This document shows, piece by piece, positions 1 to 8,221 of a DNA stretch of 62,973 nucleotides (position 1 is its first letter; every line of letters begins with the position of its first letter). The notes under the pieces are model-generated. The model saw only the letters and a list, made by a program, of their open reading frames with translations, was not told where the DNA came from and ran no database searches. The DNA comes from Speluncibacter jeojiensis (lineage in GTDB: Bacteria; Actinomycetota; Actinomycetes; Mycobacteriales; Mycobacteriaceae): assembly GCF_029589495.1 (NCBI RefSeq), contig NZ_JAAIVF010000002.1:728353-791325 (forward strand). Direction: 5' to 3'. The position numbers and the translations under genes were made by a program.

Positions 1-1
1 C

Positions 2-262
2 GGACGCGGCGTGAACAACGGATGGTCCGGGGTGATCATCAACGGCGGTGTTCGCGACTCGGCGATCCTGCGCACCCTCGCCATCGGCATCAAGGCGCTG
101 GGGACCAACCCGCGCAAGAGCACCCAGACCGGCTCCGGCGAGAAGAACGTCCCGGTCAGCTTCGGAGGCGTCACGTTCAACCCGGGCGAGATCGTCTTCA
201 GCGACCCCGACGGCGTGGTGGTCGTAGCCGCCGACGCCCTGCCCGACGTGGCGAAGGGCTGA
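2..262 (+). CDS. RraA-family protein, C-terminal part (cut by window edge)
   Basis: Only the last 86 codons are inside the window; the start lies to the left. The visible part has the family's GGVRD motif at visible residues 15-19 and the later LGTNPRKS segment. These match RraA-fold proteins, which include 4-hydroxy-4-methyl-2-oxoglutarate aldolases and proteins named as RNase E regulators. In the aldolases the Arg and Asp of this motif bind substrate and metal. The next gene starts 1 nt after this stop, so the two are probably co-transcribed. A neighbour acting on D-amino acids or 3-hydroxy amino acids suits a small-molecule lyase better than an RNase regulator, but that is inference. Confidence 0.85.
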   Translation, partial: GRGVNNGWSGVIINGGVRDSAILRTLAIGIKALGTNPRKSTQTGSGEKNVPVSFGGVTFNPGEIVFSDPDGVVVVAADALPDVAKG

Positions 263-263
263 C

Positions 264-1475
264 ATGCGCACCTCCTCGAGCCTGCGGCGGCTGGATGCGG
301 CGCTGGCGGCGCACCCGGCCCCGCTGGCCGCGGTCGACCTCGACGCGCTCGACGCGAACGCACGGTTCCTGGTGGAGGCCGCCGGCGGATTCCCGATCCG
401 GTTGGCCTCCAAGTCGATCCGCTGCACGGCACTGATCCGGCACGTGCTCGACAACAACCCGGGGTTCGCGGGCGTGCTGGCGTTCACCCCGGCCGAGGCG
501 CTGCACCTGGCCGAGCACGGCATCGACGACATCCTCGTCGCCTACCCGAGCGTGGACACCGCGGCCCTCGCGAAGGTGGCGGCCTCGTCCGCCACCATCC
601 GGCTGCTGGTCGACGACCCTGCTCACGTCGAATTGATCGGCGCCGCAGCGGCATCCGTCGGTGCGGTCGTGCCGGTGTGCCTGGAGGTGGACCTTGGGTG
701 GTGGCCACTCGGGGGCACCGTGGCCAAGATCGGGCCGAAGCGCTCCCCGGTCCGAGAACCCCGCCAGGCAGCGGAATTGGCCGAACTCGTCTGCCGCACC
801 GACGGTGTCCGGCTGACCTCGATGCTCGGCTACGAGGGTCACATCGCCGGTGTCGGCGACATCGTTCCCGGGCGTCCGCTGCGCCAGTTGGCGGTGCGAC
901 TGATGCAGGCCGCGTCGATGAAGGAGATCGCGCAGCGCTTCCCGGCGGTGATCGCCGCGGTCCAATCGACCCTCGCGGCGCACGGCGAGCCCCCGTTGGA
1001 GCTGATCAACGGCGGCGGCACCGGCAGCCTTCAGCGCACTTCCGCGGTCGGCGCCGTGACCGAATTGGCCGCCGGCTCAGGGTTGTTCGACCCGAGGTTG
1101 TTCGACAACTACCGGTCGCTCCAGCTGGAACCGGCGTGCGCGTTCGCGATGCCGGTGGTCCGAAAGCCGATGCCGTCGATGGCCACGCTGCTCGGCGGCG
1201 GCTACATCGCCAGCGGCATCCCCGGCGCGGATCGGGTGCCGACCCCGGCGCTGCCGGCCGGACTGCGCTTCGACAAGGAGGAGGGCGCCGGCGAGGTGCA
1301 GACCCCACTGCACGGGGACGCCGCCGCCCGGTTGCAGATCGGTGACCGGGTGTGGTTGCGGCACGCGAAGTCCGGCGAGTTGTTCGAGCGTTTCAACCAG
1401 GTTCACCTGGTTCGCGGCGGCGACGTGATCGACGCGGTGCCGACGTACCGCGGCGAAGGTCAGTGCTTCCTGTGA
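264..1475 (+). CDS. PLP-dependent amino acid deaminase/aldolase (D-threonine aldolase/DSD-like)
   Basis: 403 aa with an alanine racemase-type N-terminal barrel: the strand-Lys motif RLASKS puts the Schiff-base lysine at Lys50. A C-terminal beta domain contains the RHAKSGEL segment seen in D-threonine aldolase and D-serine dehydratase-like enzymes, where His and neighbouring residues bind a metal. Family knowledge predicts cleavage or deamination of D-3-hydroxy amino acids using PLP plus a divalent metal; the exact substrate cannot be read. The ATG starts 1 nt after the upstream RraA-family stop, and the last bases overlap the next gene (GTGA), so this looks like one operon. Confidence 0.85.
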   Translation: MRTSSSLRRLDAALAAHPAPLAAVDLDALDANARFLVEAAGGFPIRLASKSIRCTALIRHVLDNNPGFAGVLAFTPAEALHLAEHGIDDILVAYPSVDTAALAKVAASSATIRLLVDDPAHVELIGAAAASVGAVVPVCLEVDLGWWPLGGTVAKIGPKRSPVREPRQAAELAELVCRTDGVRLTSMLGYEGHIAGVGDIVPGRPLRQLAVRLMQAASMKEIAQRFPAVIAAVQSTLAAHGEPPLELINGGGTGSLQRTSAVGAVTELAAGSGLFDPRLFDNYRSLQLEPACAFAMPVVRKPMPSMATLLGGGYIASGIPGADRVPTPALPAGLRFDKEEGAGEVQTPLHGDAAARLQIGDRVWLRHAKSGELFERFNQVHLVRGGDVIDAVPTYRGEGQCFL

Positions 1476-2380
1476 CGGTGGATCCGACGCAGACCTGCTC
1501 CGCCTTCTCCGCGGCCGACGAGCCGCTGCCGGGCACCGCCGCGCACGTGACGGGCTGGGTGCTGCTCGAACACCCCGGCGCGTGGGGCCACGACGTGCTC
1601 GACGGAAAAGCGTTGGGCGAAAACCTCTCCGAAGAACTGACCGTGCGCACCAAGCGGGCGGGAGTGCGGCTGATGCTCATTCGCCGCCCCGGACGGGGCG
1701 ACACCACCCCGCGCCGGCGGACCGTGTTCCTCGCCCACTCGCACCCCGAGAACTCGTGGTGCGAGCGCCTGGAGGTCGGCGACCCGGCCGAGCTGCTGGA
1801 TCTGGATCTTCATCGCATCCGCGGCGGCGCACCGCGGTTGGGCCAGACAGTCACCGATCCGTTGACACTGGTGTGCGCCCACGGCAAGCGGGACAAGTGC
1901 TGCGCAGTGCTGGGCCGTCCGGTCGCGGCGCACCTGGCCGGCCTGGAGGCCGACGTGTGGGAGTGCTCGCACACCGGTGGTCACCGGTTCGCGCCGTCGC
2001 TGATCCTGCTGCCCTCCGGGTACACGTACGGACGACTCGACACCGCCGGCAGTGCACGGGCGGTCGAGGCCGCGCGCCGCGGCGAGGTGGCGGCCGAGGG
2101 CTTGCGCGGGCGAAGTTGCTGGACACCATCGGGTCAGGTCGCGGAGATGACTGTGCGCGAGAGGGTTTCGTCGCGCATCGATGACCTCGTCGTCGACGAA
2201 TCGGGCGCGATTCCCGTCGTCACCCACCGTGACGGCCGGCGCTGGGAAGTGAATGTGAAGTCCGAGGCCCTGCCACCGCGTCCGGTCAGTTGCGGCGCCA
2301 AGCCGAAGCCGGTCCAGGCGGTACGGGTTGTGTCGGTACGGGAACTCTCACCCTGCAGCGCGCCGGAGGATTCGCTATGA
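1472..2380 (+). CDS. Sucrase/ferredoxin-like family protein
   Basis: 302 aa from a GTG that overlaps the upstream stop (GTGA), which is why this start is chosen over in-frame upstream options. It has the thioredoxin-fold ferredoxin hallmarks of the Suc_Fer-like family (PF06999): a CAHGKRDKCC segment around residues 135-145 and a downstream CSHTGGHRFAPS segment. The cysteines are expected to hold a [2Fe-2S] cluster or a redox disulfide. The biological role of the family is poorly defined; the name comes from an early complementation of sucrose use. A C-terminal tail after residue 270 is not conserved in any way I recognise. Confidence 0.8.
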   Translation: MTVDPTQTCSAFSAADEPLPGTAAHVTGWVLLEHPGAWGHDVLDGKALGENLSEELTVRTKRAGVRLMLIRRPGRGDTTPRRRTVFLAHSHPENSWCERLEVGDPAELLDLDLHRIRGGAPRLGQTVTDPLTLVCAHGKRDKCCAVLGRPVAAHLAGLEADVWECSHTGGHRFAPSLILLPSGYTYGRLDTAGSARAVEAARRGEVAAEGLRGRSCWTPSGQVAEMTVRERVSSRIDDLVVDESGAIPVVTHRDGRRWEVNVKSEALPPRPVSCGAKPKPVQAVRVVSVRELSPCSAPEDSL

Positions 2381-2381
2381 C
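2376..2381 (+). promoter_or_regulatory. Possible -10 for leaderless VOC gene
   Basis: TATGAC lies 6 nt before the ATG at 2388, the spacing that gives a transcript starting at the start codon. The hexamer lacks the final T, so support is weaker than for the similar sites elsewhere in this window. Confidence 0.3.
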
Positions 2382-2387
2382 TGTCGC

Positions 2388-2840
2388 ATGGCTCTGAGCT
2401 GGAAGCTGGTCATCGACACCGCGAATGCGGCCGCGCTCGCGGACTTCTGGGCGGCCGCACTCGACTACGAGGTGGAGGACCCCAGTGCGCTGATCGAGCA
2501 GTTGCTCGCCGCCGGACAGCTCCCCGAGCAGGCCGTCGCCGAACATCGGGGGTGCAAGAACTTCCGCGGCTATGCGGCGATCCGGCATCCCGATGACCCG
2601 TTCGATCAGCACAGCGGTGTCGGGCGTGGGCGCCGCCTGCTGTTCCAGGACGTGCCCGAGGCCAAGTCCGGCAAGAACCGCCTGCACCTCGACATCCACG
2701 GTGAGCCGGGCGGACTCGACGCGCTGGTGTCCCGTCTCGAAGGCCTGGGGGCGACGCGGGTCGCCGAGATCGACAAGGGTCCCGCCGGTCATTGGTGGGT
2801 CATGCGCGATCCCGAGGGCAACGAGTTCTGCGCCGTCTAG
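2388..2840 (+). CDS. VOC (glyoxalase-fold) family protein
   Basis: 150 aa. The N-terminus (LSWKLVIDTANAAALADFW) and the C-terminal segment ending GNEFCAV are typical of actinobacterial glyoxalase-like VOC proteins (Glyoxalase_6 type), built from paired beta-alpha-beta-beta-beta modules. These proteins bind small molecules and some have metal-dependent activity. The metal ligands are not obvious here, so no reaction can be assigned. The ATG comes 7 nt after the previous stop; a possible -10 immediately upstream suggests it may also have its own leaderless transcript. Confidence 0.75.
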   Translation: MALSWKLVIDTANAAALADFWAAALDYEVEDPSALIEQLLAAGQLPEQAVAEHRGCKNFRGYAAIRHPDDPFDQHSGVGRGRRLLFQDVPEAKSGKNRLHLDIHGEPGGLDALVSRLEGLGATRVAEIDKGPAGHWWVMRDPEGNEFCAV

Positions 2841-2945
2841 TCCTCCGACCAGCCGTTCCGGCCGCGGAGTCGTCCAGCCGGGCGTAGCATCGCGGCACCG
2901 CGGCCGGGGCGAGCACACCGGTCGCCCGGCACAACGGAGCGGCGG

Positions 2946-4739
2946 ATGAACCAGACAGTTGCCGGCGAGACGATCGCCGATCTCGCCTTCCGCGCGGCCG
3001 AGGCGTACGGAGACCGGGCGGCCGCCCGCTGGCAGCGTGAACCCGACCGGTGGGAAACGATGACCTACCGCGAACTCGCAGAGCAGGTGGACGCATTCGG
3101 CGCCGGACTGATCGACCTGGGTCTCGACGTCGGGGACCGGGTCGCCGTCCTCGCCGGTACCCGGCCGGAATGGTCGGTCGCGCACCTGGCGATCGTCGCC
3201 GCCGGCGGTGTGCACGTGTCCGTCTACCCGACCAATGCGCCCGACGAATGCGCGTGGGTGGTCGGCAACTCGGAGGCGCGCGGGATCGTCTGCGAGAACG
3301 CCGCGCAGGTCGCGAAGATCGCCGCGGTGCGCGACCGGTTGCCGGCGCTCGAATGGGTCGTCGTCCTCGACGGCACTGCCGACGGCGCCGTCCCTGCCGT
3401 GGAGATCCGCCGGCGGGGCAAGGCGCGCGGTGCCGAGGAGCTACGGCGGCGCAGCTTGGCCGTCGACCCGGCCGATCCGTATGTGTTCATGTACACCTCC
3501 GGCACCACCGGACCGCCCAAGGGCTGCGTGCTCACCCACGCGAACTACCGCGCGATGATGCACTCGGACAACGAGCTTCAGGAGTTGGAGGGATCTGCAT
3601 CTGGCAAGGACGTCGTCCTGTACCTGTATCTGCCACTCGCCCACGCGTTCGCGCTGCTGTTCCAGCTGAACACGTTCGACCACGGCGGCGCCATCGCATA
3701 CTGGGGCGGCGACACGGCGCGCATCATCACCGAGGTGCTGCAGACCCACCCCACCCATCTGCCCTCCGTACCGCGGGTGTTCGAGAAGATCTATTCGCTC
3801 GCGGTCGGGTCGAAGCCGGATGCGGAGCGTGAGCGGATCCTGGCTGCGGCGAAGCTCGGCGTGCGGGTGCGCGACATGGACGCGGCCAGCGAGACGGTTC
3901 GCGACGAGGTCCGGACGCAGTTCGATGCCGCGGATACCGTTCTTTTCCAACCAGTTCGAGATCTGTTCGGCGGCAATCTCGATCTCGCCGTCACCGGCGC
4001 CGCCCCGATCGCGCGTGAGATCCTCGAGTTCTTCTACGGCTGCGGTGTGCCGCTGATGGAGGGTTTCGGCATGACCGAGACCTCCACCGGCGCAACGGTG
4101 AACACCGTCAAGCATCATCGCTTCGGCACGGTCGGCCGGCCGCTGCCCGGCGTCCAAGCCCGGCTCGCCGATGACGGCGAGTTGCTGTTGAAGGGCGCCA
4201 ACATCTTCCACGGCTACTACAAGATGCAGGACGAGTCGTTCGGCGCTGTCGCGGACGGCTGGTTGCGCACCGGCGACCTCGCCGCTATCGACGAGGACGG
4301 GTACGTCTCGATCATCGGACGCAAGAAGGACATCATCGTCACCTCCGGCGGCAAGAATTTGACGCCGGCGAACCTCGAGAACGACCTCAAGCTCTCGCCG
4401 TGGATCAGCCAAGCGATCATGTACGGCGATCGCCGCCCCTACCCGGTCGTCCTCGTCACGCTCGATCCCGAGCGGGTACTTCCGTGGGCGGCCGAACGAG
4501 GGTTGCCCGACTCGATTGCAGAACTGTCGACGCATCCGGAGGTGCGCACGCTGGTGCAGCAGGCGGTCGACGCCGCCAATGCGAAACTCGCACCGCCCGA
4601 ACAGGTCAAGAAGTTCGCGATCGCCGGGCGCGAACTGTCGCAGGAGGACGGCGAGCTGACGCCGACGATGAAGATCAAGCGCAAGGTGGTGGCGGCGAAC
4701 TTCGCCTCGGTGTTCGACGGGATGTACGAGCAGGGCTGA
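2946..4739 (+). CDS. Long-chain fatty-acid--CoA ligase (AMP-binding)
   Basis: 597 aa, full length for the long-chain acyl-CoA synthetase (FadD) type of the ANL superfamily. The P-loop YTSGTTGPPKG is near residue 180, the A5 motif GMTET near 375, the YRTGDL-like motif as WLRTGDLAAID near 440, and the C-terminal catalytic lysine in the TPTMKIKRK segment near 580. It activates long-chain fatty acids with ATP and CoA via an acyl adenylate. A GGAG precedes the ATG by about 8-10 nt. The gene stands alone between the VOC gene and a 490-nt gap. The paralogue at 57303 is a shorter CaiC-like enzyme. Confidence 0.92.
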   Translation: MNQTVAGETIADLAFRAAEAYGDRAAARWQREPDRWETMTYRELAEQVDAFGAGLIDLGLDVGDRVAVLAGTRPEWSVAHLAIVAAGGVHVSVYPTNAPDECAWVVGNSEARGIVCENAAQVAKIAAVRDRLPALEWVVVLDGTADGAVPAVEIRRRGKARGAEELRRRSLAVDPADPYVFMYTSGTTGPPKGCVLTHANYRAMMHSDNELQELEGSASGKDVVLYLYLPLAHAFALLFQLNTFDHGGAIAYWGGDTARIITEVLQTHPTHLPSVPRVFEKIYSLAVGSKPDAERERILAAAKLGVRVRDMDAASETVRDEVRTQFDAADTVLFQPVRDLFGGNLDLAVTGAAPIAREILEFFYGCGVPLMEGFGMTETSTGATVNTVKHHRFGTVGRPLPGVQARLADDGELLLKGANIFHGYYKMQDESFGAVADGWLRTGDLAAIDEDGYVSIIGRKKDIIVTSGGKNLTPANLENDLKLSPWISQAIMYGDRRPYPVVLVTLDPERVLPWAAERGLPDSIAELSTHPEVRTLVQQAVDAANAKLAPPEQVKKFAIAGRELSQEDGELTPTMKIKRKVVAANFASVFDGMYEQG

Positions 4740-5232
4740 ACCGGTCGGCACCGGGGAGGCGACACCGGACAGGACAACGGAGCGGCCGGACGGTACCGGC
4801 GCCGTTCCGCGGATGCGCGAAGCTACCGGCTCCGACGCGCACGAGGATCTGGAACGGTCGTGCAATTGTCTCAGGTCCCACATCATCCGTGAATCACCAC
4901 AGAAACGCCTCACGGCCTGTAACGATCTCGTCGCTGCACGGCTGCGCGGCCGTCGACACCTCGGACGCCTTCCCCACCGAAGACCCGGTGTCGTTCAAAA
5001 GGATTAATTCATCTGGACATGTGTCCTAATCCCTTCGGCTCGACGCCTCGCGGGTGATAGATATGAGCGCACCGCACGGGCAGACGGTCTGACCAGTCTC
5101 TGGCCACCTCCGCACCGGCGCGGCTCATCCCCGGATGTCACGTAACCGAGCCCGCACGCCGAGGGCGCACCTGATGCAGTCCGATCCCCTACCTGACCCA
5201 ACTGTGGGCCACGACGAAAGACGAGTTCGAGA
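4740..5232. other. 493-nt intergenic region upstream of the SipW operon
   Basis: No convincing coding potential on either strand. Positions 5001-5032 are unusually AT-rich for this window and contain nested inverted repeats (GGATTA at 5001-5006 with TAATCC at 5027-5032, enclosing GGACA and TGTCC at 5015-5019 and 5022-5026). A TAGATA hexamer follows near 5057. This probably holds the promoter and an operator for the export operon starting at 5233, with a long 5' leader. Confidence 0.5.
5001..5032. promoter_or_regulatory. Nested inverted repeat, candidate operator of the SipW operon
   Basis: GGATTA...TAATCC flanks GGACA-TG-TGTCC about 200 nt upstream of the first exported protein. The outer arms are asymmetrically spaced (8 nt left, 0 nt right of the inner repeat). 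It could bind a dimeric regulator; no regulator gene is adjacent. Confidence 0.35.
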
Positions 5233-5751
5233 ATGAAGAAGACGACCAAGGGCGCCCTCGCCGCCGGTGCTGCTGCTGTTCTCCTCGCCGGCGGCGCCGG
5301 CACCATGGCCGCGTGGACGGGCAGCGGCCCCTCACTGGGCGGCGGCTCGGTGACCGCCGGTAGCCTGTCGATCACCCAGCAGGATGCCGGCACCTGGAAG
5401 TGGGGCACTGCGGCCGCGCCGGGCGCCGCGATTCCGGACATCGGCGCCGTGACGCTGGTGCCGGGCGACTCGGTGACCTACACCGGCTCGTACAAGCTGG
5501 GCCTGTCGGGCACCAACCTCAAGGCCAAGATCACCGCGACCGGTGGCGCACTCTCCGGCGATCTCGGGACCTACCTCGATGTGACCCCGGCCTCGAACGT
5601 GGACCTGTCGAACCTGACCGCGGCCAACAACAACCAGGTCGTCAACGCAGGCGCGACGATCACCTTCAAGTCCGACACCGGCAACACCGACGGCGCCGGC
5701 AAGTCGGCGTCACTCGCCGGCACGACGGTGACCCTTCAGCAGGTTCAGTAA
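5233..5751 (+). CDS. SipW-dependent exported protein, RER_14450-like
   Basis: 172 aa. The N-terminus has a short basic stretch (MKKTTKG), a small hydrophobic Ala/Gly core and the GGAGTMAAW ending typical of SipW-type alternate signal peptides. It resembles the family named alternate signal-mediated exported protein, RER_14450. The mature part is a Gly/Thr/Ser/Asn-rich beta protein with no cysteine after cleavage. It is first in an operon with two SipW-type peptidases, so it is the likely main cargo. By analogy with TasA or camelysin it may polymerise on the surface, which is inference. Codon use and composition match a highly expressed secreted protein. Confidence 0.85.
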   Translation: MKKTTKGALAAGAAAVLLAGGAGTMAAWTGSGPSLGGGSVTAGSLSITQQDAGTWKWGTAAAPGAAIPDIGAVTLVPGDSVTYTGSYKLGLSGTNLKAKITATGGALSGDLGTYLDVTPASNVDLSNLTAANNNQVVNAGATITFKSDTGNTDGAGKSASLAGTTVTLQQVQ

Positions 5752-5759
5752 GAGAACCC

Positions 5760-6296
5760 GTGAAGTCCCAATACAAGTGGGCGCTTGCAGCGGCGTCGGT
5801 CCTGGCCGTGGGGTTCGCCTCCGTCCAGCAGACCGGCGCCCTGTGGCGTTCCGACGCGAACCTTCCGGGCGCCACCCTGACCGCCGGCAAGCTGGACATC
5901 TCGGCGGGTGTCGAGGGCGTCAAGGCCTTCGACCTGTCGGGCTTCGGGATGACGAACATGGCTCCCGGCGACAGCGTCCAAAAGGCACTCCCCGTCTACA
6001 ACTCCGGCAACGTCGGGATGAGCTACCAGCTCCAGCAGGTGGCCCTCAACGGCGCGAACGCACCGGCACTGAATCTGCGGGTCGCCGTCGTCGGATCGCA
6101 GTCCGACTGCGCCGCATCGGGTGATCCGGGCACCCAGCTCTACAGCGGGACCATGGCCCAGGCGTCGTTCGCGGCGCGGCACGTGGATCCGGGCGCCTCG
6201 CAGGTGCTGTGCCTCAAGGCGACCGCGCCGCAGAACGCCCCGGCCGGGCAGTCGGGCACCGCGACGTTCACGTTCCAGGCGGCGGTCGACCGATGA
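5760..6296 (+). CDS. SipW-dependent exported protein (TasA/camelysin-like)
   Basis: 178 aa from a GTG 8 nt after the upstream stop; the reading frame is open further upstream but that part overlaps the previous gene. The signal-like segment is WALAAASVLAVGFASVQQTG followed by ALWRSD, in the style of SipW substrates. The mature protein has the LTAGKLDIS start and alternating beta pattern of TasA/camelysin-like proteins, with a probable disulfide pair (Cys in SQSDCAASG and in QVLCLKA). The stop overlaps the start of the following signal peptidase gene (ATGA), so cargo and peptidase are translationally coupled. Confidence 0.8.
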   Translation: MKSQYKWALAAASVLAVGFASVQQTGALWRSDANLPGATLTAGKLDISAGVEGVKAFDLSGFGMTNMAPGDSVQKALPVYNSGNVGMSYQLQQVALNGANAPALNLRVAVVGSQSDCAASGDPGTQLYSGTMAQASFAARHVDPGASQVLCLKATAPQNAPAGQSGTATFTFQAAVDR

Positions 6297-6973
6297 GCAC
6301 CGCCGTGGGTCGCCACAGCAAGAGCGCGCAGTCGTCCGAAGACGACGACCAGACCACCGTGTGGTGGTGGGTCCGCACCATCGCCTCGTGGATGCTGCTC
6401 GCCGTCATGGTCGGCGTGCTCGCGGCCATGGTGGTCGTCCCGCGGTTGAGCGGGTCGACCGCGTTCACGGTGCTCACCGGGTCCATGGAGCCGACGATGC
6501 CGCCGGGCACGCTGATCGTGGTCAAGCCGACACCCGCGGACCAGCTCCAGACCGGCCAGGTGATCACCTTCCAGCCACAGTCGGGTGACGCCGAGGTGGT
6601 GACCCACCGGATCGACGGCATCTTCTACAACGGACAGGGTGAGCGGCGCATCTACACCCGCGGCGACGCCAACAACGTGCGCGACCCGTGGGCACTCGAG
6701 CCCGGGCAGATCCGGGGCCGCGTCTGGTACGCGGTGCCTTACCTGGGACGGGTGAATCTCCTTTTCAGCGGGGCGGATTCACGAGCGACGCTGATCAAGT
6801 TCGCCGGTGGCGGTTTGGCCATCTATGCAGTGTGGATGATCGCCGGCGGCTTCCGAGACCGATCACGACGCTCGCGTGACAGCGACTGTGACGGTCACCG
6901 TGACAACCGGATCCCTGCCGACACGGACTTCTCCTCGCCCGTGGGGCCCGCAGAAACCACCGAAACGAAGTAG
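6293..6973 (+). CDS. sipW: SipW-type signal peptidase I (first)
   Basis: 226 aa, start at the ATG overlapping the previous stop. Membrane segment at about residues 27-50, then the catalytic serine in TGSMEPT (Ser64), the histidine in VVTHRI (His105) and the aspartate in RGDANN (Asp125). That is the Ser-His-Asp pattern of ER/archaeal-type signal peptidases (S26B, SipW) rather than the Ser-Lys dyad of LepB. A second hydrophobic segment lies around residues 170-190, and the C-terminal tail is charged and cytoplasmic. It should process the exported proteins of this operon. Confidence 0.9.
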   Translation: MSTAVGRHSKSAQSSEDDDQTTVWWWVRTIASWMLLAVMVGVLAAMVVVPRLSGSTAFTVLTGSMEPTMPPGTLIVVKPTPADQLQTGQVITFQPQSGDAEVVTHRIDGIFYNGQGERRIYTRGDANNVRDPWALEPGQIRGRVWYAVPYLGRVNLLFSGADSRATLIKFAGGGLAIYAVWMIAGGFRDRSRRSRDSDCDGHRDNRIPADTDFSSPVGPAETTETK

Positions 6974-6983
6974 GGCAGCACAG

Positions 6984-7601
6984 ATGTCTCAACAGCAGGA
7001 AAAGCGCAGCAAGGCGCGGGCCGGCGGCAGCGGATGGACCCGCACTCGTGCGGTCCTGTCCCTCGGGATGATCCTCGGCCTCGGCGCCATCGGCACGCTC
7101 GCCGCGTGGTCCGACACCGCGACCGCAACCACCGGCACGTTCACGATTGCGGCTCCGGCGAAGAACGTCGAGATGAAGGTGAGTGGCCAACGTCCCAGCT
7201 ACTCGTTCACCTCGCTGACCGCATCGGGCATGATGCCGCTGGATTCCACAGCGGCGACCCTCGAGGTGCAGAACACCGGCGACGCTGCGTTCACCTACAC
7301 GGCGTCGGCTAACGCGTCCGGTGACTCGACCCTGGCACCCTTCCTCACGGTGACTGCGTTCAGCGGCGCGACGGTAGCAGGATCGGGCAATGCCAAGACC
7401 TGTTCCGGCGGTACGAAGATCGGCTCGACCACTTTGCAGGTCGGCACGTCGAAGCCCCTTATCACCACTGGCCGCCCGCTCCCGGCGAGCACCGGCAAGG
7501 AGACCGTGTGTGTCCAGGTCGCGGTGTCCAACGCGGTGACCAAGGCGGCGTCGGGCAAGTCGTCTGGCGCCGTCATCCAGTTCGCCGCCATCGGGGCCTG
7601 A
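6984..7601 (+). CDS. SipW-dependent exported protein (third cargo)
   Basis: 205 aa, start at the ATG 10 nt after the first peptidase's stop. A basic N-region (residues 1-22) leads to a hydrophobic core ending GAIGTLAAWSDTATATTGTF, a textbook SipW-type signal with the Ala-Ala-Trp cleavage region followed by the TasA-like TGTF motif. The mature part is beta-rich with two cysteines (NAKTCSGG and ETVCVQV). Two nucleotides separate it from the second peptidase gene. It differs clearly from the other cargo proteins, so each peptidase may prefer its own partner. Confidence 0.85.
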   Translation: MSQQQEKRSKARAGGSGWTRTRAVLSLGMILGLGAIGTLAAWSDTATATTGTFTIAAPAKNVEMKVSGQRPSYSFTSLTASGMMPLDSTAATLEVQNTGDAAFTYTASANASGDSTLAPFLTVTAFSGATVAGSGNAKTCSGGTKIGSTTLQVGTSKPLITTGRPLPASTGKETVCVQVAVSNAVTKAASGKSSGAVIQFAAIGA

Positions 7602-7603
7602 CG

Positions 7604-8221
7604 ATGTCGCGAGCAGCAACAGACACGCCGACTGCGGAGGCGACTCAGGCGGGCCGTAGGCAACCGTGGCCGCGGTGGCGTGAGGTGGCACTGAATGTCG
7701 GGGCGGCGGCGGGGGTCGTCTGCATCCTCGCCGCGGCCGCCTCGTTCCTCTTCGGGATCACCCCGCTGGTGTTCCGCTCCGGCTCGATGGCACCCGCGAT
7801 CGGCACCGGCGCACTCGCCATGGCAAAGACCGTGCCGGCCTCGGAGATTCGCGTCGGAGACGTCATCAGCGTCGAGAACGACCGGGGCACGTCGATCACC
7901 CACCGTGTCGTGGCGATCGAGCCGACCACCGGTGGGGGCGCCCAGGTCACCCTCAAGGGCGACGCCAACCGAGTGTCCGATCCGCTGCCGTATTCGATCA
8001 CCGAGGCCAAGCGGGTTCTGTTTCACGTGCCCGGTCTGGGATACGCCGTCGCGTGGCTGTCGAGCGGGACGGCGGTCTTTCTCGGCGGCGCACTCACGGG
8101 GGCCCTGTTGATGCTCGCCTTCGGTCCGAACCGACCCACCAAGAAAACCCCAACACTCGTCCAGGCCGAGGACATTGCGGCCGAAGAGCTTTCGGAAGCA
8201 CAGGAGAACAGCCATGTCTGA
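7604..8221 (+). CDS. sipW: SipW-type signal peptidase I (second)
   Basis: 205 aa. Membrane segment at about residues 28-50; catalytic Ser61 in RSGSMAP, His100 in ITHRVV and Asp120 in KGDANR, the S26B arrangement also found in the first peptidase, but the two proteins differ greatly elsewhere. A second hydrophobic segment near residues 150-175 is followed by an acidic tail. It follows its putative cargo by 2 nt and overlaps the next exported protein by 8 nt. Two divergent SipW peptidases in one operon imply either two substrate classes or sequential processing. Confidence 0.9.
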   Translation: MSRAATDTPTAEATQAGRRQPWPRWREVALNVGAAAGVVCILAAAASFLFGITPLVFRSGSMAPAIGTGALAMAKTVPASEIRVGDVISVENDRGTSITHRVVAIEPTTGGGAQVTLKGDANRVSDPLPYSITEAKRVLFHVPGLGYAVAWLSSGTAVFLGGALTGALLMLAFGPNRPTKKTPTLVQAEDIAAEELSEAQENSHV

